A stretch of DNA of 64,000 bases. Source: a bacterium (GTDB lineage: Bacteria > UBA10199 > 2-02-FULL-44-16 > JAAZCA01). The notes below the pieces were generated by a model. It searched no databases, was not told the origin of the DNA, and saw only the letters and a list, made by a program, of their open reading frames with translations. Where the stretch lies: assembly GCA_021810905.1 (NCBI GenBank), contig JAJZQH010000010.1, forward strand, positions 62,001-126,000. Reading direction: 5' to 3'. Below are positions 18,308-26,216 of the stretch, one piece after another. Numbering within the stretch: the stretch's first letter is position 1; every line of letters begins with the position of its first letter. Both the position numbers and the translations under genes were made by a program.

Positions 18308-18742
18308 CTAGAACGGAACATCATCCGGGCCTGAGCCCGCGTCGAACGGGGTGTTGTTTGTGCTTCCGCTGCCCGCTTCCGGCGGGCCGTAGCTGCTCTC
18401 GCGGCGGTCGTTCGGCGAGCCCAGGAACTGAACGCGCTGGGCCACGACCTCCGTGGTGTAGCGCTTTACGCCTTCCTTGTCGTCCCACTGGCGCGTGCGC
18501 AGGCTCCCCTCGATATATACCGGCCGGCCCTTGCTGAGATACTGCGCGCAGTTTTCGGCCTGCGGTCCCCACACGACGATTCGGTGCCACTCAGTGCGTT
18601 CCTGTTTCTGTCCGCTCTTGTCGTTCCATCGTTCTGTGGTGGCGATGTTGAAGTTCGTCACCACCTGACCGGAACCGGTGACGCGCTTTTCAGGATCAGC
18701 GCCGAGGTTGCCGATGAGGATCACCTTGTTCACGCTTGCCAT
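18308..18742 (-). CDS. ssb: Single-stranded DNA-binding protein
   Basis: 144 aa. An OB-fold begins [16 protein letters not shown] and continues with [10 protein letters not shown] and [19 protein letters not shown] Gly/Ser-rich linker leads to the acidic tip DDVPF, which docks repair and replication partners. The size is normal. It is convergent with the accessory cluster ending at 18296. Confidence 0.95.
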   Translation of the reverse strand: MASVNKVILIGNLGADPEKRVTGSGQVVTNFNIATTERWNDKSGQKQERTEWHRIVVWGPQAENCAQYLSKGRPVYIEGSLRTRQWDDKEGVKRYTTEVVAQRVQFLGSPNDRRESSYGPPEAGSGSTNNTPFDAGSGPDDVPF

Positions 18743-18821
18743 GGGATTACTCCTTTCATTTGCAGAAAGACGCCGTATCGCTCGAAAGATTTACGGCGCC
18801 AGCTGCAAGCGATGTGTTTCA

Positions 18822-19517
18822 TTATTTATTTTTGGCCTTTCCGATTTTGTGTTCGAGCGCCATGAGCGTACTCTTCCAGTCGCTGTAAGAGGCGTCGTTC
18901 TTCCATCGCGGCGTGAGGTCGCGGGCCGCGGAGAGCGCCTCGATCGCCCCCGAGATGTTGTCCTGCTCTAAGAGTACCTCTGACAGCATGATCTGGTTTT
19001 CCGGATAATCGGGCGCAATCTCAACCGCCTTGCGCAGATACTTCTCGGAGAGGTCCATGTCGCGCGTGATGCTGTCTGGTCTGCCTGCGGTTTGAGGCAG
19101 CTTCAAGTAGAGTTCGCCCAGCATGCGGTAGGCGCCGGCGTGATCGTAGCGGGCGTCGAGCGAGATCACTTTCTCGCAATCGGAGATCATCTGTTTGATG
19201 CCGTTCTGGTATCCTATGACGTGGATCTTATAATAGAGTCCCGTGTTGACCGCTCGCCAGTAATAGCAGCCGGCCTCCTCGGGCGCCGTCATAAGACAGC
19301 GCTCGGCGAGCTCCCTGCCGTGCATGGCCGCTGCCTTGGCCTTGCCGCGGTTGTCGAGTCTCATCGATTCGTCGGCCGCGTCCCGTGCACCGGCGATGAG
19401 CTGCTGCGTATTCCAGCTCGACCCGCCCGCATACTGGCTGCTCGCATCATGTGACCCTGCGCAGCCCGCCAGCAGCACACACGCGGCAACGAGCGATATG
19501 AAATATCTGATAAGCAT
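18822..19517 (-). CDS. TPR-containing lipoprotein (TatT-like)
   Basis: 231 aa from the ATG at 19517, chosen because AGGAGC lies 9-14 nt upstream and the lipoprotein signal MLIRYFISLVAACVLLAGC starts there. TPR-like units follow, for example CEKVISLDARYDHAGAYRML and AEKYLRKAVEIAPDYPE-like helices. The arrangement resembles the T-component of TRAP transporters, but no TRAP permease genes are nearby. It is probably periplasmic-facing and lipid-anchored, with a structural or scaffold role. Confidence 0.75.
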   Translation of the reverse strand: MLIRYFISLVAACVLLAGCAGSHDASSQYAGGSSWNTQQLIAGARDAADESMRLDNRGKAKAAAMHGRELAERCLMTAPEEAGCYYWRAVNTGLYYKIHVIGYQNGIKQMISDCEKVISLDARYDHAGAYRMLGELYLKLPQTAGRPDSITRDMDLSEKYLRKAVEIAPDYPENQIMLSEVLLEQDNISGAIEALSAARDLTPRWKNDASYSDWKSTLMALEHKIGKAKNK

Positions 19518-19652
19518 GCGCGCGCTCCTATCATGCATCTGTCTCACCTTCAAGCTGATTCATCCGCATACACACATTCCTCCCTAGCGGAATTATTTTT
19601 TTCCGCCTGGAGCAAACAACATCTTCCACCTCCATTATTTTACCACTCTTTT

Positions 19653-19742
19653 ACGAGAGCAGACTTATGATAGTCACAAAAATACGTCATGGAATACAAC
19701 TACTTATGATTTTTTTTCAACGAATCATGTATGTGCTCTCGT
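19653..19742. repeat. Imperfect 19-bp inverted repeat upstream of tRNA-Cys
   Basis: ACGAGAGCAGACTTATGAT at 19653-19671 and ATCATGTATGTGCTCTCGT at 19724-19742 are inverted copies with 15 of 19 positions matching, including a perfect 9-bp outer part. They enclose about 50 AT-rich bases that repeat ACTTATGAT. The region lies between the divergent lipoprotein gene and tRNA-Cys. Role unknown. Confidence 0.5.
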
Positions 19743-19754
19743 AATTCGCCCATC

Positions 19755-19783
19755 TTGACACAGGGATATGCATCCTCTAGGGT
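19755..19783 (+). promoter_or_regulatory. Sigma-70-type promoter for tRNA-Cys
   Basis: A perfect -35 box TTGACA (19755-19760) is followed after 17 nt by TAGGGT (19778-19783), a weak -10. The predicted transcript starts about 20 nt before the tRNA-Cys 5' end. The -10 mismatch to TATAAT is the main doubt. Confidence 0.5.
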
Positions 19784-19809
19784 GCGCCTTCCAAAATAGT
19801 TGTCGAAAC

Positions 19810-19882
19810 GGCGGCGTACCCAAATGGTTAAGGGGACGGTCTGCAAAACCGTTATTTACCGGTTCGATTCCGGTCGCCGCCT
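19810..19882 (+). tRNA. tRNA-Cys (GCA)
   Basis: A full cloverleaf can be drawn: acceptor GGCGGCG (19810-19816) pairs with CGCCGCC (19875-19881), the anticodon loop CTGCAAA (19841-19847) gives GCA at 19843-19845, and the T-arm is CCGGTTCGATTCCGG. The discriminator is T, and CCA is not encoded. It is followed by a strong intrinsic terminator at 19894-19930. Confidence 0.93.
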
Positions 19883-19893
19883 CAAAAACATGG

Positions 19894-19930
19894 ACCCGAA
19901 GGCAGCATGATATCTGCTTTCGGGTTTTGT
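19894..19930 (+). terminator. Intrinsic terminator after tRNA-Cys
   Basis: A 12-bp stem ACCCGAAGGCAG / CTGCTTTCGGGT (one G-T pair) with an 8-nt loop is followed by TTTTGTGTTTTT. It should end the tRNA-Cys transcript before the homing-endonuclease gene, implying that the endonuclease gene has its own promoter or depends on read-through. Confidence 0.8.
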
Positions 19931-20018
19931 GTTTTTCAGATGTTGCCCAGCGAGATTTCGAAAATTAACATGAAACTAGTTGATATTTTGGAGGTGCTTG
20001 TCTAATTCGTCAAAGGCG

Positions 20019-20723
20019 ATGGGAACCTTGGAGACCAAGAGAAACTCGATCTGGTGGCTTCAGATGTCGCAAGATGATCTGTGGTATCTTGTTGGCCTTC
20101 TTGCTGCGGATGGTTGTTTGAGTGGTGATGGGCGTCATATTGACATCACAGCAAAGGAACGTTCTTTCTTGGAATCTTTGAAACAGCGGTGCGGGATTCC
20201 CCAGAAAATTGCGCAAAAGAAAAACGGACGCGGCCAAATTGCACATCGTATTCAAATAGGTTCTGTTTCGTTTTATCGTTTTTTGCTCGATATCGGCATG
20301 ATGCCGAACAAATCGAAAAGGATTGGCGAGCTTCGTGTCCCGGATGATTCGTTTCATCATTTTTTGAGGGGCATCATTGACGGGGATGGTAGCATCCGGA
20401 GGTGGATCCATCCTTCAAACGGCGGAGAACAATGGTCGCTTCGTATCACTGGCGCCTCTAGGCCGTTTATGTCATGGCTCATGAGAGCGACACGGTGTCT
20501 CATGGGTGCGCTAGGGAAATTGCACGAAGAGACCAACGGAGCATCGGTGAAGTACATTTTGAAGTTTGGGAAGATAGCTGCTCAACGATTGTTGTCGATA
20601 TGTTACCGAGAAGGGGATGTTTCTCTAGAGAGAAAAGAGTTGTACGCGCGTCGTTGTATTCAATCGGAAAGGGGGTGGCGTCGGAGCAAAACAGTCCTTG
20701 ATCGATCAACGCTTTTTGCATAA
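20019..20723 (+). CDS. LAGLIDADG homing endonuclease, free-standing
   Basis: 234 aa from the ATG at 20019 (AAAGG upstream); a TTG at 19980 is possible. Two LAGLIDADG-like motifs, LVGLLAADG (residues ~23-31) and LRGIIDGDG (~110-118), both with the catalytic acidic residue, mark a double-motif monomeric endonuclease. The coding sequence is AT-richer than its neighbours. Its TAA (20721-20723) ends one base before the 5' end of the intron-split tRNA-Leu, so it sits outside the intron but next to its target. The likely cut site is the intronless tRNA-Leu anticodon loop; this is inferred. Confidence 0.88.
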   Translation: MGTLETKRNSIWWLQMSQDDLWYLVGLLAADGCLSGDGRHIDITAKERSFLESLKQRCGIPQKIAQKKNGRGQIAHRIQIGSVSFYRFLLDIGMMPNKSKRIGELRVPDDSFHHFLRGIIDGDGSIRRWIHPSNGGEQWSLRITGASRPFMSWLMRATRCLMGALGKLHEETNGASVKYILKFGKIAAQRLLSICYREGDVSLERKELYARRCIQSERGWRRSKTVLDRSTLFA

Positions 20724-20724
20724 C

Positions 20725-21074
20725 GCCCGGGTGGCGAAACTGGCAGACGCAAGGGACTCAGGGATGGGTCTCCCCTGCGGCAACGCAGGGGTAATAAACT
20801 GGGTGAATTCGGGGAAGCCCACCCCCTTCAATAGAAGGGCGGGTAATCCCGAGCCAAGCCGTGAAGGGACGTATCCGATTTTTTTGGTTAGGATGCGGGT
20901 TTTGCGGAAGGTGTAGAGACTAGAGGGTGAGCCCCAACGATAATCCCTCAATAGCGCCCAGCATCCGTTGTATCTACGGATGAAGAGATAGTCCATGCCG
21001 TGAGGAAACTTACGGGAACATGTAAAATCCCTCGGGGAGAAATCTCCATACCGGTTCGATTCCGGTCCCGGGCA
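20725..21074 (+). tRNA. tRNA-Leu (UAA), interrupted by a group I intron
   Basis: Exon 1 (20725-20758) runs from acceptor GCCCGGG to the anticodon-arm end AAGGGACT. Exon 2 (21023-21074) begins TAAAATCCCT, has a long variable arm typical of class II tRNA, a T-arm CCGGTTCGATTCCGG, and ends CCCGGGC plus discriminator A. Joined, the anticodon loop reads CTTAAAA, giving anticodon TAA. CCA is not encoded. Without splicing the cloverleaf would be disrupted by 264 nt. It could feed translation of UUA/UUG codons only after self-splicing. Confidence 0.9.
20759..21022 (+). ncRNA. Group I self-splicing intron (tRNA type, IC3-like)
   Basis: 264 nt. P1: exon GGGACU pairs with internal guide GGUCUC (20767-20772), placing a U-G wobble at the 5' splice site. 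P2: CCCTGCG/CGCAGGG capped by a GCAA tetraloop (20773-20790). Conserved elements: P at about 20805-20820, Q AATCCCGAGCCAAGCC (20845-20860), R around GTGTAGAGACTAGAGG (20911-20926) and S AAGAGATAGTCC (20983-20994). R and S pair as P7 (GACTA/TAGTC). The intron ends with the expected G (21022). These elements closely resemble those of cyanobacterial tRNA-Leu introns. No ORF lies inside it. Confidence 0.9.
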
Positions 21075-21076
21075 CA

Positions 21077-21100
21077 GAAATTTGGCGGCAGCCAAATTTC
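21077..21100 (+). terminator. Perfect hairpin after tRNA-Leu (possible terminator)
   Basis: GAAATTTGGC / GCCAAATTTC forms a 10-bp stem with a GGCA loop starting three bases after the tRNA 3' end. There is no T-run, so it may serve as a 3' processing signal or weak terminator. Confidence 0.45.
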
Positions 21101-21200
21101 CCCGAAGAACGAAAAACGTGAACGAAGGACGTCCATTGCCGCAAAATTCGTAGTTCGTTATTCGTTCTTCGGAAAAAACTTAGTGATTCGTTCTTCGGGC
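21101..21200. repeat. Heptad/octad word-repeat spacer (TTCGTTCTTCG type)
   Basis: Between tRNA-Leu and pyrE the left arm has CGAAGAACGAAAAACGTGAA and the right arm GTTCGTTATTCGTTCTTCGG and GATTCGTTCTTCGG, oriented oppositely so that they can pair. It is related to the TTCGTG words found in spacers at 35.0, 53.4, 58.3, 58.6 and 60.2 kb. Confidence 0.6.
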
Positions 21201-21213
21201 AATGGGAGGTCGG

Positions 21214-21921
21214 ATGCCTCATTTTGATCGCGATCTGTTCAATAATTTCATCGTCGAAAATCGCGTGGTAGGTTTTTTTGACAAGCCGATCACGCTCAAG
21301 TCCGGCCGTAAATCCAACTGGTACGTGAACTGGCGCACTGTTTCGGGCGACGCCTTCCTCATCGACAGGCTCGCTGATTTTCTCATCGACTTCATCCGCG
21401 ACTCCAATCTTGAGCCAGACGCATTTTACGGCGTGCCGGAGGGGGCATCAAAGCTCGGGATCATTGCCACTTATAAATGGGCGAAACATTCGCCGGGCTT
21501 CGGGCCCGGCAGCCACGCGCTGCCCATGGGCCGCGGCAAACCAAAGGAGCACGGTGCGGCATACGATCGGTTTTTTCTCACGGCTCCGCGGGGCAGGATC
21601 GTCGTCGTGGAAGACGTGACTACCACGGGCCAGTCTCTTCTCGCGGCGCTCGATCAGCTCAAGGAAGCGCACGTCGAAGTGCTCGCAGCGGTGGGGCTCA
21701 CGAACCGCATGGAGCGACGCGACGACGGTGCGAGCGTTGAGGAAGCTGTGAAAAAGCTGGGAGTGCGTTATATGGAGATGAGCAGGGCGACCGAATTTCT
21801 CCCGGCTGCCTTCAGGGAGTTCAGGCCCGGCGAAGAGATCGGCCGGGAGATCGAACGCGAGTTCGCGGAATATGGTTTGGAGCCGATTACACTCGTTGAT
21901 CGTGAAAGGAGTCACCAATGA
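21214..21921 (+). CDS. pyrE: Orotate phosphoribosyltransferase
   Basis: 235 aa from the ATG at 21214, preceded by GGGAGG; an ATG at 21202 overlaps that ribosome-binding site and is less likely. The PRPP-binding loop is VVVVEDVTTTGQSLL, and FDKPITLKSGRKSNWYVNWR and FYGVPEGASKLG match the family. It makes OMP from orotate in pyrimidine synthesis. Its stop overlaps the start of pyrF (ATGA), so the two are translationally coupled. Confidence 0.92.
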   Translation: MPHFDRDLFNNFIVENRVVGFFDKPITLKSGRKSNWYVNWRTVSGDAFLIDRLADFLIDFIRDSNLEPDAFYGVPEGASKLGIIATYKWAKHSPGFGPGSHALPMGRGKPKEHGAAYDRFFLTAPRGRIVVVEDVTTTGQSLLAALDQLKEAHVEVLAAVGLTNRMERRDDGASVEEAVKKLGVRYMEMSRATEFLPAAFREFRPGEEIGREIEREFAEYGLEPITLVDRERSHQ

Positions 21922-22622
21922 TCATCACCCAGCCAAAGAGCATCATCCCCGCATGTGACGTAGGCCTGGAGCAGTACGAGCTTTTGCTCAAGGCGACTGC
22001 CGATCTTCCCGGCATCGGCGCTTACAAGATCGGCTTCGTACTTGCGCTTTCCGTGGGATTACCCAGGGCCGTGCAGATCGCTAGGCGCTATACCCACAAG
22101 CCTTTGATCTACGATCACCAGAAGGCCGCGAGCGACATACCCGACACCGGCAAGGCATTCGCCCGCGTATGCAAGGAGGCGGGAATCGACGCGGTGATTC
22201 TCTTCCCGCACGCGGGACCAGAGACCGAGCGAGCCTGGATCGATTACGCGCGCAACGAGGACCTGAGCGTAATCGTTGGCGGGCTCATGACGCACAAGAA
22301 ATTCGTGCGCAGCGAAGGCGGATATATCGCCGACGAGGCTATCATCGAGATGTATGAGGTCGCGGCTGGGCTCGGCATCAACGACTACGTCGTGCCGGGC
22401 AACAATCCGGTGGCGATCAAAAAGATCCGGTCGATGCTGGAGCGCGAGCGGTCGCATCCGGTCTTTTATTCTCCGGGCTTCATGGCGCAGGGTGGCGAGC
22501 TCGCAAAGGCCATAGAGGCTGCAGGGGACAATTATCATGCCATAGTCGGGCGCGGCATCTACGGCGCGGCGGATATGCGCAAGGCTGCAGAGGAACTGTG
22601 TGCACAGCTGATGCAGAGCTGA
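21918..22622 (+). CDS. pyrF: Orotidine 5'-phosphate decarboxylase
   Basis: 234 aa TIM-barrel enzyme. The catalytic D-x-K-x-x-D is seen in LIYDHQKAASDIPDTG, and the phosphate-binding end is HAIVGRGIYGAADM. It converts OMP to UMP, directly after PyrE in the pathway and in the operon (4-bp overlap). The sequence is closer in style to the short form seen in some archaea and deltaproteobacteria than to E. coli PyrF. Confidence 0.9.
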   Translation: MIITQPKSIIPACDVGLEQYELLLKATADLPGIGAYKIGFVLALSVGLPRAVQIARRYTHKPLIYDHQKAASDIPDTGKAFARVCKEAGIDAVILFPHAGPETERAWIDYARNEDLSVIVGGLMTHKKFVRSEGGYIADEAIIEMYEVAAGLGINDYVVPGNNPVAIKKIRSMLERERSHPVFYSPGFMAQGGELAKAIEAAGDNYHAIVGRGIYGAADMRKAAEELCAQLMQS

Positions 22623-22625
22623 CGA

Positions 22626-23156
22626 ATGGAGCCTATCATGCCAAGAGAGATCGAGGTTTTACTTTCGAAGGAGCAGATCGATGCGCGTGTGGCAGAGCTT
22701 GCGCTCCGGATAGATGCCGAATGTGGCGATGGCGAGATGGTGGTCGTGGGCGTACTCAAGGGTTCGTTCATCTTCATGGCGGATCTGGTGCGTCACCTGA
22801 AGCGGCAGCTCACCTGCGATTTCATACGCGTCTCGAGCTATGACAAGGACCGCAGCACGGGCATCGTCCGGATGGAGTTCGATCTCACGCAGCCGGTGGG
22901 TGGCAAGAACGTGTTGCTGGTAGAGGATATAGTCGATACGGGGACAACGCTTCGCCATCTGCTCAAACATCTTGAAACGAAGCGGCCAGCGTCGCTCAAG
23001 GTCTGCTCCCTGCTCTTCAAGGATATGGGCACGGATTCCCGCAAGCTTATCGATTATCTGGGATTCGAAGTGCCGCGCCGTTACGTAATCGGCTACGGGC
23101 TGGATTCCGACGGCCTCTACCGATCGCTGCCCTACGTAGGGGCGTTCAAAGAATAA
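22626..23156 (+). CDS. hpt: Hypoxanthine phosphoribosyltransferase
   Basis: 176 aa. The PRPP-binding motif is LLVEDIVDTGTTL, the N-terminal catalytic region contains VVGVLKGSFIFMADLVRHL, and the C-terminal YVIGYGLDSDGLYRSLP is diagnostic for Hpt. It salvages hypoxanthine and guanine to IMP and GMP. It starts 3 bp after pyrF, giving a pyrE-pyrF-hpt nucleotide operon. A second in-frame ATG at 22638 is also possible. Confidence 0.93.
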   Translation: MEPIMPREIEVLLSKEQIDARVAELALRIDAECGDGEMVVVGVLKGSFIFMADLVRHLKRQLTCDFIRVSSYDKDRSTGIVRMEFDLTQPVGGKNVLLVEDIVDTGTTLRHLLKHLETKRPASLKVCSLLFKDMGTDSRKLIDYLGFEVPRRYVIGYGLDSDGLYRSLPYVGAFKE

Positions 23157-23159
23157 ACG

Positions 23160-23286
23160 TCAGACAACGTAAACAACGCCAGCAAGGCAAGCAACGCAAG
23201 CAACGCTTAAAACCTACAAGGTTTCACTTGTTGTGTACGCGTTGCTGGCGTTTCTCGCCTTGCTGGCTTTGCTGGCGTATTTGTTT
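23160..23286. repeat. Nonad word-repeat hairpin (GCAAGCAAC / GTTGCTGGC family)
   Basis: The left arm reads GCCAGCAAG GCAAGCAAC and the right arm GTTGCTGGC, GTTTCTCGC, CTTGCTGGC, TTTGCTGGC, in perfect 9-nt steps. The arms are oriented oppositely around a ~45-nt loop, between the convergent hpt and PilZ genes. Related copies are at 36836-36950 and 49000-49110. It may act as a bidirectional terminator here, but the other copies lie inside operons. Confidence 0.75.
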
Positions 23287-23289
23287 TTT

Positions 23290-23964
23290 CTATCTTCTCA
23301 CTAGCAGTTTGTTGACAAGCGCGATGAGGTCTACTGTCTTTTCGATGCCTGTTATTGGCGCTTCATTATCGCCGGTGAGCGTATCTTCTTCGTCGGCTCC
23401 GAATCTGACACCGTACGCAAAGCCGATCTGCATCGGCACTACGTATACGATGTTGCCGATGCGCGCGACGGAGTGAATTTCGTCGTCGAGCTCGATATCG
23501 AAGCGGAAAGCTATCGGACGATCCGCAGGCAGCTCTTCGGACGTTTCCACGCGAAGGCCGCCGGCGCTCAGGTTGACTATACGCCCGTCTATGGAGCGGG
23601 AGACACCTTCCGGTGTGACGTTTACTGGTATGGGCGGCGTGAAGGATACGCGGGGATACATACGGCGGTTGAGCTTGCGCACGCCTTCAGGCACGACCTT
23701 GAGCCTTAACGTGCCAGACATCTGGTCTGGAAGGGGTTCGTTGTCGATAGTTCCCGCGATTTCGTAAACGCCTGAGCCGTCGAGCGTGGGTATGATGCCG
23801 ACCATGCTCTTACGCATCGGAGCTCCCACAGGAGTCTCGATGACGAGCGAATCCTCGCGGATCTCCCACAGCTTGAGCCGCATCGTATCCGTGCCCTTCA
23901 TCATGAAGAAATGAACGTGCGCGTCTTTCAGCAATTCCCTCAGATCCGCTTCGGTCTTTTTCAT
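23290..23964 (-). CDS. PilZ-domain protein (c-di-GMP receptor)
   Basis: 224 aa. The C-terminal PilZ domain has the c-di-GMP-binding RxxxR (NRRMYPR, residues ~99-105) and the (D/N)-x-S-x-x-G motif (VNLSAGGLRV). The N-terminal ~95 residues form a YcgR-like beta domain. It is probably cytoplasmic and links c-di-GMP to motility or surface functions. It lies 15 bp after the transporter gene on the same strand. Confidence 0.85.
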   Translation of the reverse strand: MKKTEADLRELLKDAHVHFFMMKGTDTMRLKLWEIREDSLVIETPVGAPMRKSMVGIIPTLDGSGVYEIAGTIDNEPLPDQMSGTLRLKVVPEGVRKLNRRMYPRVSFTPPIPVNVTPEGVSRSIDGRIVNLSAGGLRVETSEELPADRPIAFRFDIELDDEIHSVARIGNIVYVVPMQIGFAYGVRFGADEEDTLTGDNEAPITGIEKTVDLIALVNKLLVRR

Positions 23965-23979
23965 GCGTCTCTCCCTGGA

Positions 23980-25443
23980 TCAGCTGCGGCCTTCAAAGAA
24001 AGGCCGCCATTTTTCTTCGGGCGGTTTTTTCCCGAGCAGCGATACTGCGATAAGCAGCACCGCGGCCAGGGCAAACGCCGGAATGATTATGTACTCGCCG
24101 AGTTCATCGGCAGGAATTGCATAGCACCCATCAAAATACGCCTGCACGGCGGGCAGGTCAAACACGATCTTGGTGGCGATCGTCCCGAGCATTCCGCCCA
24201 GGATTGACGCGATCCCGCCGGCAGTCGTGACGCGCTTCCAGAAGAACGCCGCGAGTATCGCGGGTGTGAGACCCGCGCCTATCATAGTATATGCCGTGAG
24301 CGCCATGGTGAGGACGTTGGTGAAGTGAGTGAGCAGAAAATAGGCGATAACGCCGAGAACTACGATGCAGCAGCGGTTTATGACTACGATAACGCGCTGA
24401 GATATGCCGGAGCCCGCGAGCCTCTGGATGATGTCGTGCGTGATATTGGTGGCCGGCGCCAGCAGAAACGAGTTAGCCGTTGAGAATACGATCGACATGC
24501 CTGCGGCCAGAAGTAGGCAGCCCGCCCAGGGAGGCAGGCCCGAACGCGCGATGTCCAGGATCACGCGTTCCGCGTGACCCTCGGCCCCGAGGTTTGGGAA
24601 CTTGAGACTTCCCAATACGGCGAGAGTGCAGATGAGCACATCCACGATGATGATTCCGATGACCCATCCGATAGCCGCCCTGCGCGCCGTATGCTCGTCC
24701 TTTGCGGAGAAAAATTTCTGATACATGGACGGCTCGCCAAGCAGGAGCATGAATACCGGGAAGAATACCGCAGCGGCCCAGATGACGTTTCTGCCGCCGA
24801 AGATGGAGACGTGCGTGGCCGGCAGGGCGGCCGCTATTGCTGTGGGTCCCCCGAGATCGACCATGAGCAGGGGTACCGCGATGATGATGCCGGCGAGGAT
24901 CATCATGCCGTTGAGCAGATCCAGCGCTACGATCGACTTCATGCCGGCGAGGGAAGTGAGCAGGATCGCCATGGCGGCCATGAGCGCTACTCCGGACTGC
25001 CAGGGGATCCCGGCGACCAGCTCCAGTACGTATGCGCCGCCCTTGAACTGGTAGCCCACGATCGTCGTGCAGCCGATTATCAGCGCGAGCGAGCCGAGCA
25101 GCCGTGCGGCCTTGTTATAGCGTTTCTCAAGGATATCCGGCAGGGTGTATTCCGCGATGTGGCGGACGCGGCCCGCCAGCCGATAGACGACCAGGATAGC
25201 GATCCATGCGCCGACTGACATCCACAATTCGGAGAACCCCTGGCGATAAGCGAGCCCCGCGCCGCCGATCAAGCTCCCGGCGCCGGTCCACGTGGCGATA
25301 AGGGTCATGACCATCATGAACGTGGATACGTGCCGCTCGGCCACCATGAAGTCGCGCTGGTCGCGTACGCGCAGGCTGCGCCACACGCCGATGCCGACCA
25401 TGAGCGTCAGATAAAGCAGGACTGTGATGAGATATACGTTCAT
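23980..25443 (-). CDS. Sodium:solute symporter family transporter
   Basis: 487 aa with about 13 membrane helices. The SSS signature regions are visible: DFMVAERHVSTFMMVMTLIA near the N-terminus, ATWTGAGSLIGGAGLAYRQG, and a helix-8 region LAAGMSIVFSTANSFLLAPA that would carry the sodium site. The substrate cannot be assigned; PutP-, PanF- and acetate-type members share this layout. Its end is 15 bp from the PilZ gene. Confidence 0.88.
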   Translation of the reverse strand: MNVYLITVLLYLTLMVGIGVWRSLRVRDQRDFMVAERHVSTFMMVMTLIATWTGAGSLIGGAGLAYRQGFSELWMSVGAWIAILVVYRLAGRVRHIAEYTLPDILEKRYNKAARLLGSLALIIGCTTIVGYQFKGGAYVLELVAGIPWQSGVALMAAMAILLTSLAGMKSIVALDLLNGMMILAGIIIAVPLLMVDLGGPTAIAAALPATHVSIFGGRNVIWAAAVFFPVFMLLLGEPSMYQKFFSAKDEHTARRAAIGWVIGIIIVDVLICTLAVLGSLKFPNLGAEGHAERVILDIARSGLPPWAGCLLLAAGMSIVFSTANSFLLAPATNITHDIIQRLAGSGISQRVIVVINRCCIVVLGVIAYFLLTHFTNVLTMALTAYTMIGAGLTPAILAAFFWKRVTTAGGIASILGGMLGTIATKIVFDLPAVQAYFDGCYAIPADELGEYIIIPAFALAAVLLIAVSLLGKKPPEEKWRPFFEGRS

Positions 25444-25451
25444 TACTCCCC

Positions 25452-25495
25452 CATGAGGCAGAATTCAGAAGCCAGAATCCAGAATTTTTCTTTTA
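25452..25495. repeat. Heptad word repeat (AGAAtYC type)
   Basis: Upstream of the symporter gene, AGAATTC AGAAGCC AGAATCC AGAATTT follows a strict 7-nt period. The same words occur as two arms at 55490-55582. Only one arm is evident here. Confidence 0.6.
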
Positions 25496-25554
25496 TCTCA
25501 CATGAAGCGGGATCGTTGCAACGGACAAGTGCAAACCGGGGCGGATGGAGGGGG

Positions 25555-26175
25555 TTATTCCTGAGTTTCGGACTTGTTTGAACTGCGGAAGAGGGGCTCC
25601 GTGGACTGCGAGCCGAGGTCGGGATCAAAGCAGGCGCGGCAGCGGGCCTCATAATGTTCCGATGCGCCGAGAACGACCTGGCTTGTTTCCATGGTGAGGC
25701 GCTGCGAGCGCGACGCCAGACCTCCGCAGACCATGCACACGGCCTTGAGCTTGAGAACGGACTCGGCAACGGCCATCAACCCGGGCATGGGGCCGAAGGG
25801 CTTGCCCAGATAATCCTGATCCAGTCCGGCCGCGATTACGCGCAGGCCTCGATTCGCGAGCCTCTGGCAGACCGTGACGATCGCGTCGTCGAAGAATTGA
25901 GCTTCGTCTATGCCGATCACGCGCGTATGGTCGCCAACCGCATCCAGGATTTCGTGCGCCGCGGCGACAGGGGAGCAGTTGAAGCGTCGCTCGTTGTGCG
26001 ACTCTATGTGCTCTTCGGAATAACGCGTATCGAGAGCGGGTTTGAAGATTTCGATGCGTTGTTTTGCGATCTGAGCCAGGCGCAGCCTGCGGATCAACTC
26101 CTCGGTCTTGCCCGAGAACATGGGTCCGCAGATGACTTCTATCCAGCCGGAATGTCGACCGCCGTGGGTGTACAT
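25555..26175 (-). CDS. tdk: Thymidine kinase
   Basis: 206 aa from the ATG at 26175, which has AAGGA upstream; in-frame sequence before it lacks family character. The P-loop is GPMFSGKTEELI, the catalytic glutamate region is VIGIDEAQFF, and the zinc site is CMVCGG with CRACF. It salvages thymidine to dTMP. It is divergent from the gene at 26273. Confidence 0.94.
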   Translation of the reverse strand: MYTHGGRHSGWIEVICGPMFSGKTEELIRRLRLAQIAKQRIEIFKPALDTRYSEEHIESHNERRFNCSPVAAAHEILDAVGDHTRVIGIDEAQFFDDAIVTVCQRLANRGLRVIAAGLDQDYLGKPFGPMPGLMAVAESVLKLKAVCMVCGGLASRSQRLTMETSQVVLGASEHYEARCRACFDPDLGSQSTEPLFRSSNKSETQE

Positions 26176-26216
26176 GTCGGGTTCCTTGTGCTCCTTATAG
26201 GAAGTTGATATTTCAC

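Noticed and set aside
20725-21074. tRNA-Leu read as CAA anticodon (exon 1 ending ...CTC)
   Set aside because: Exon 1 would end in C, without the U-G pair needed at a group I 5' splice site; P1 pairs perfectly with the exon ending in U.
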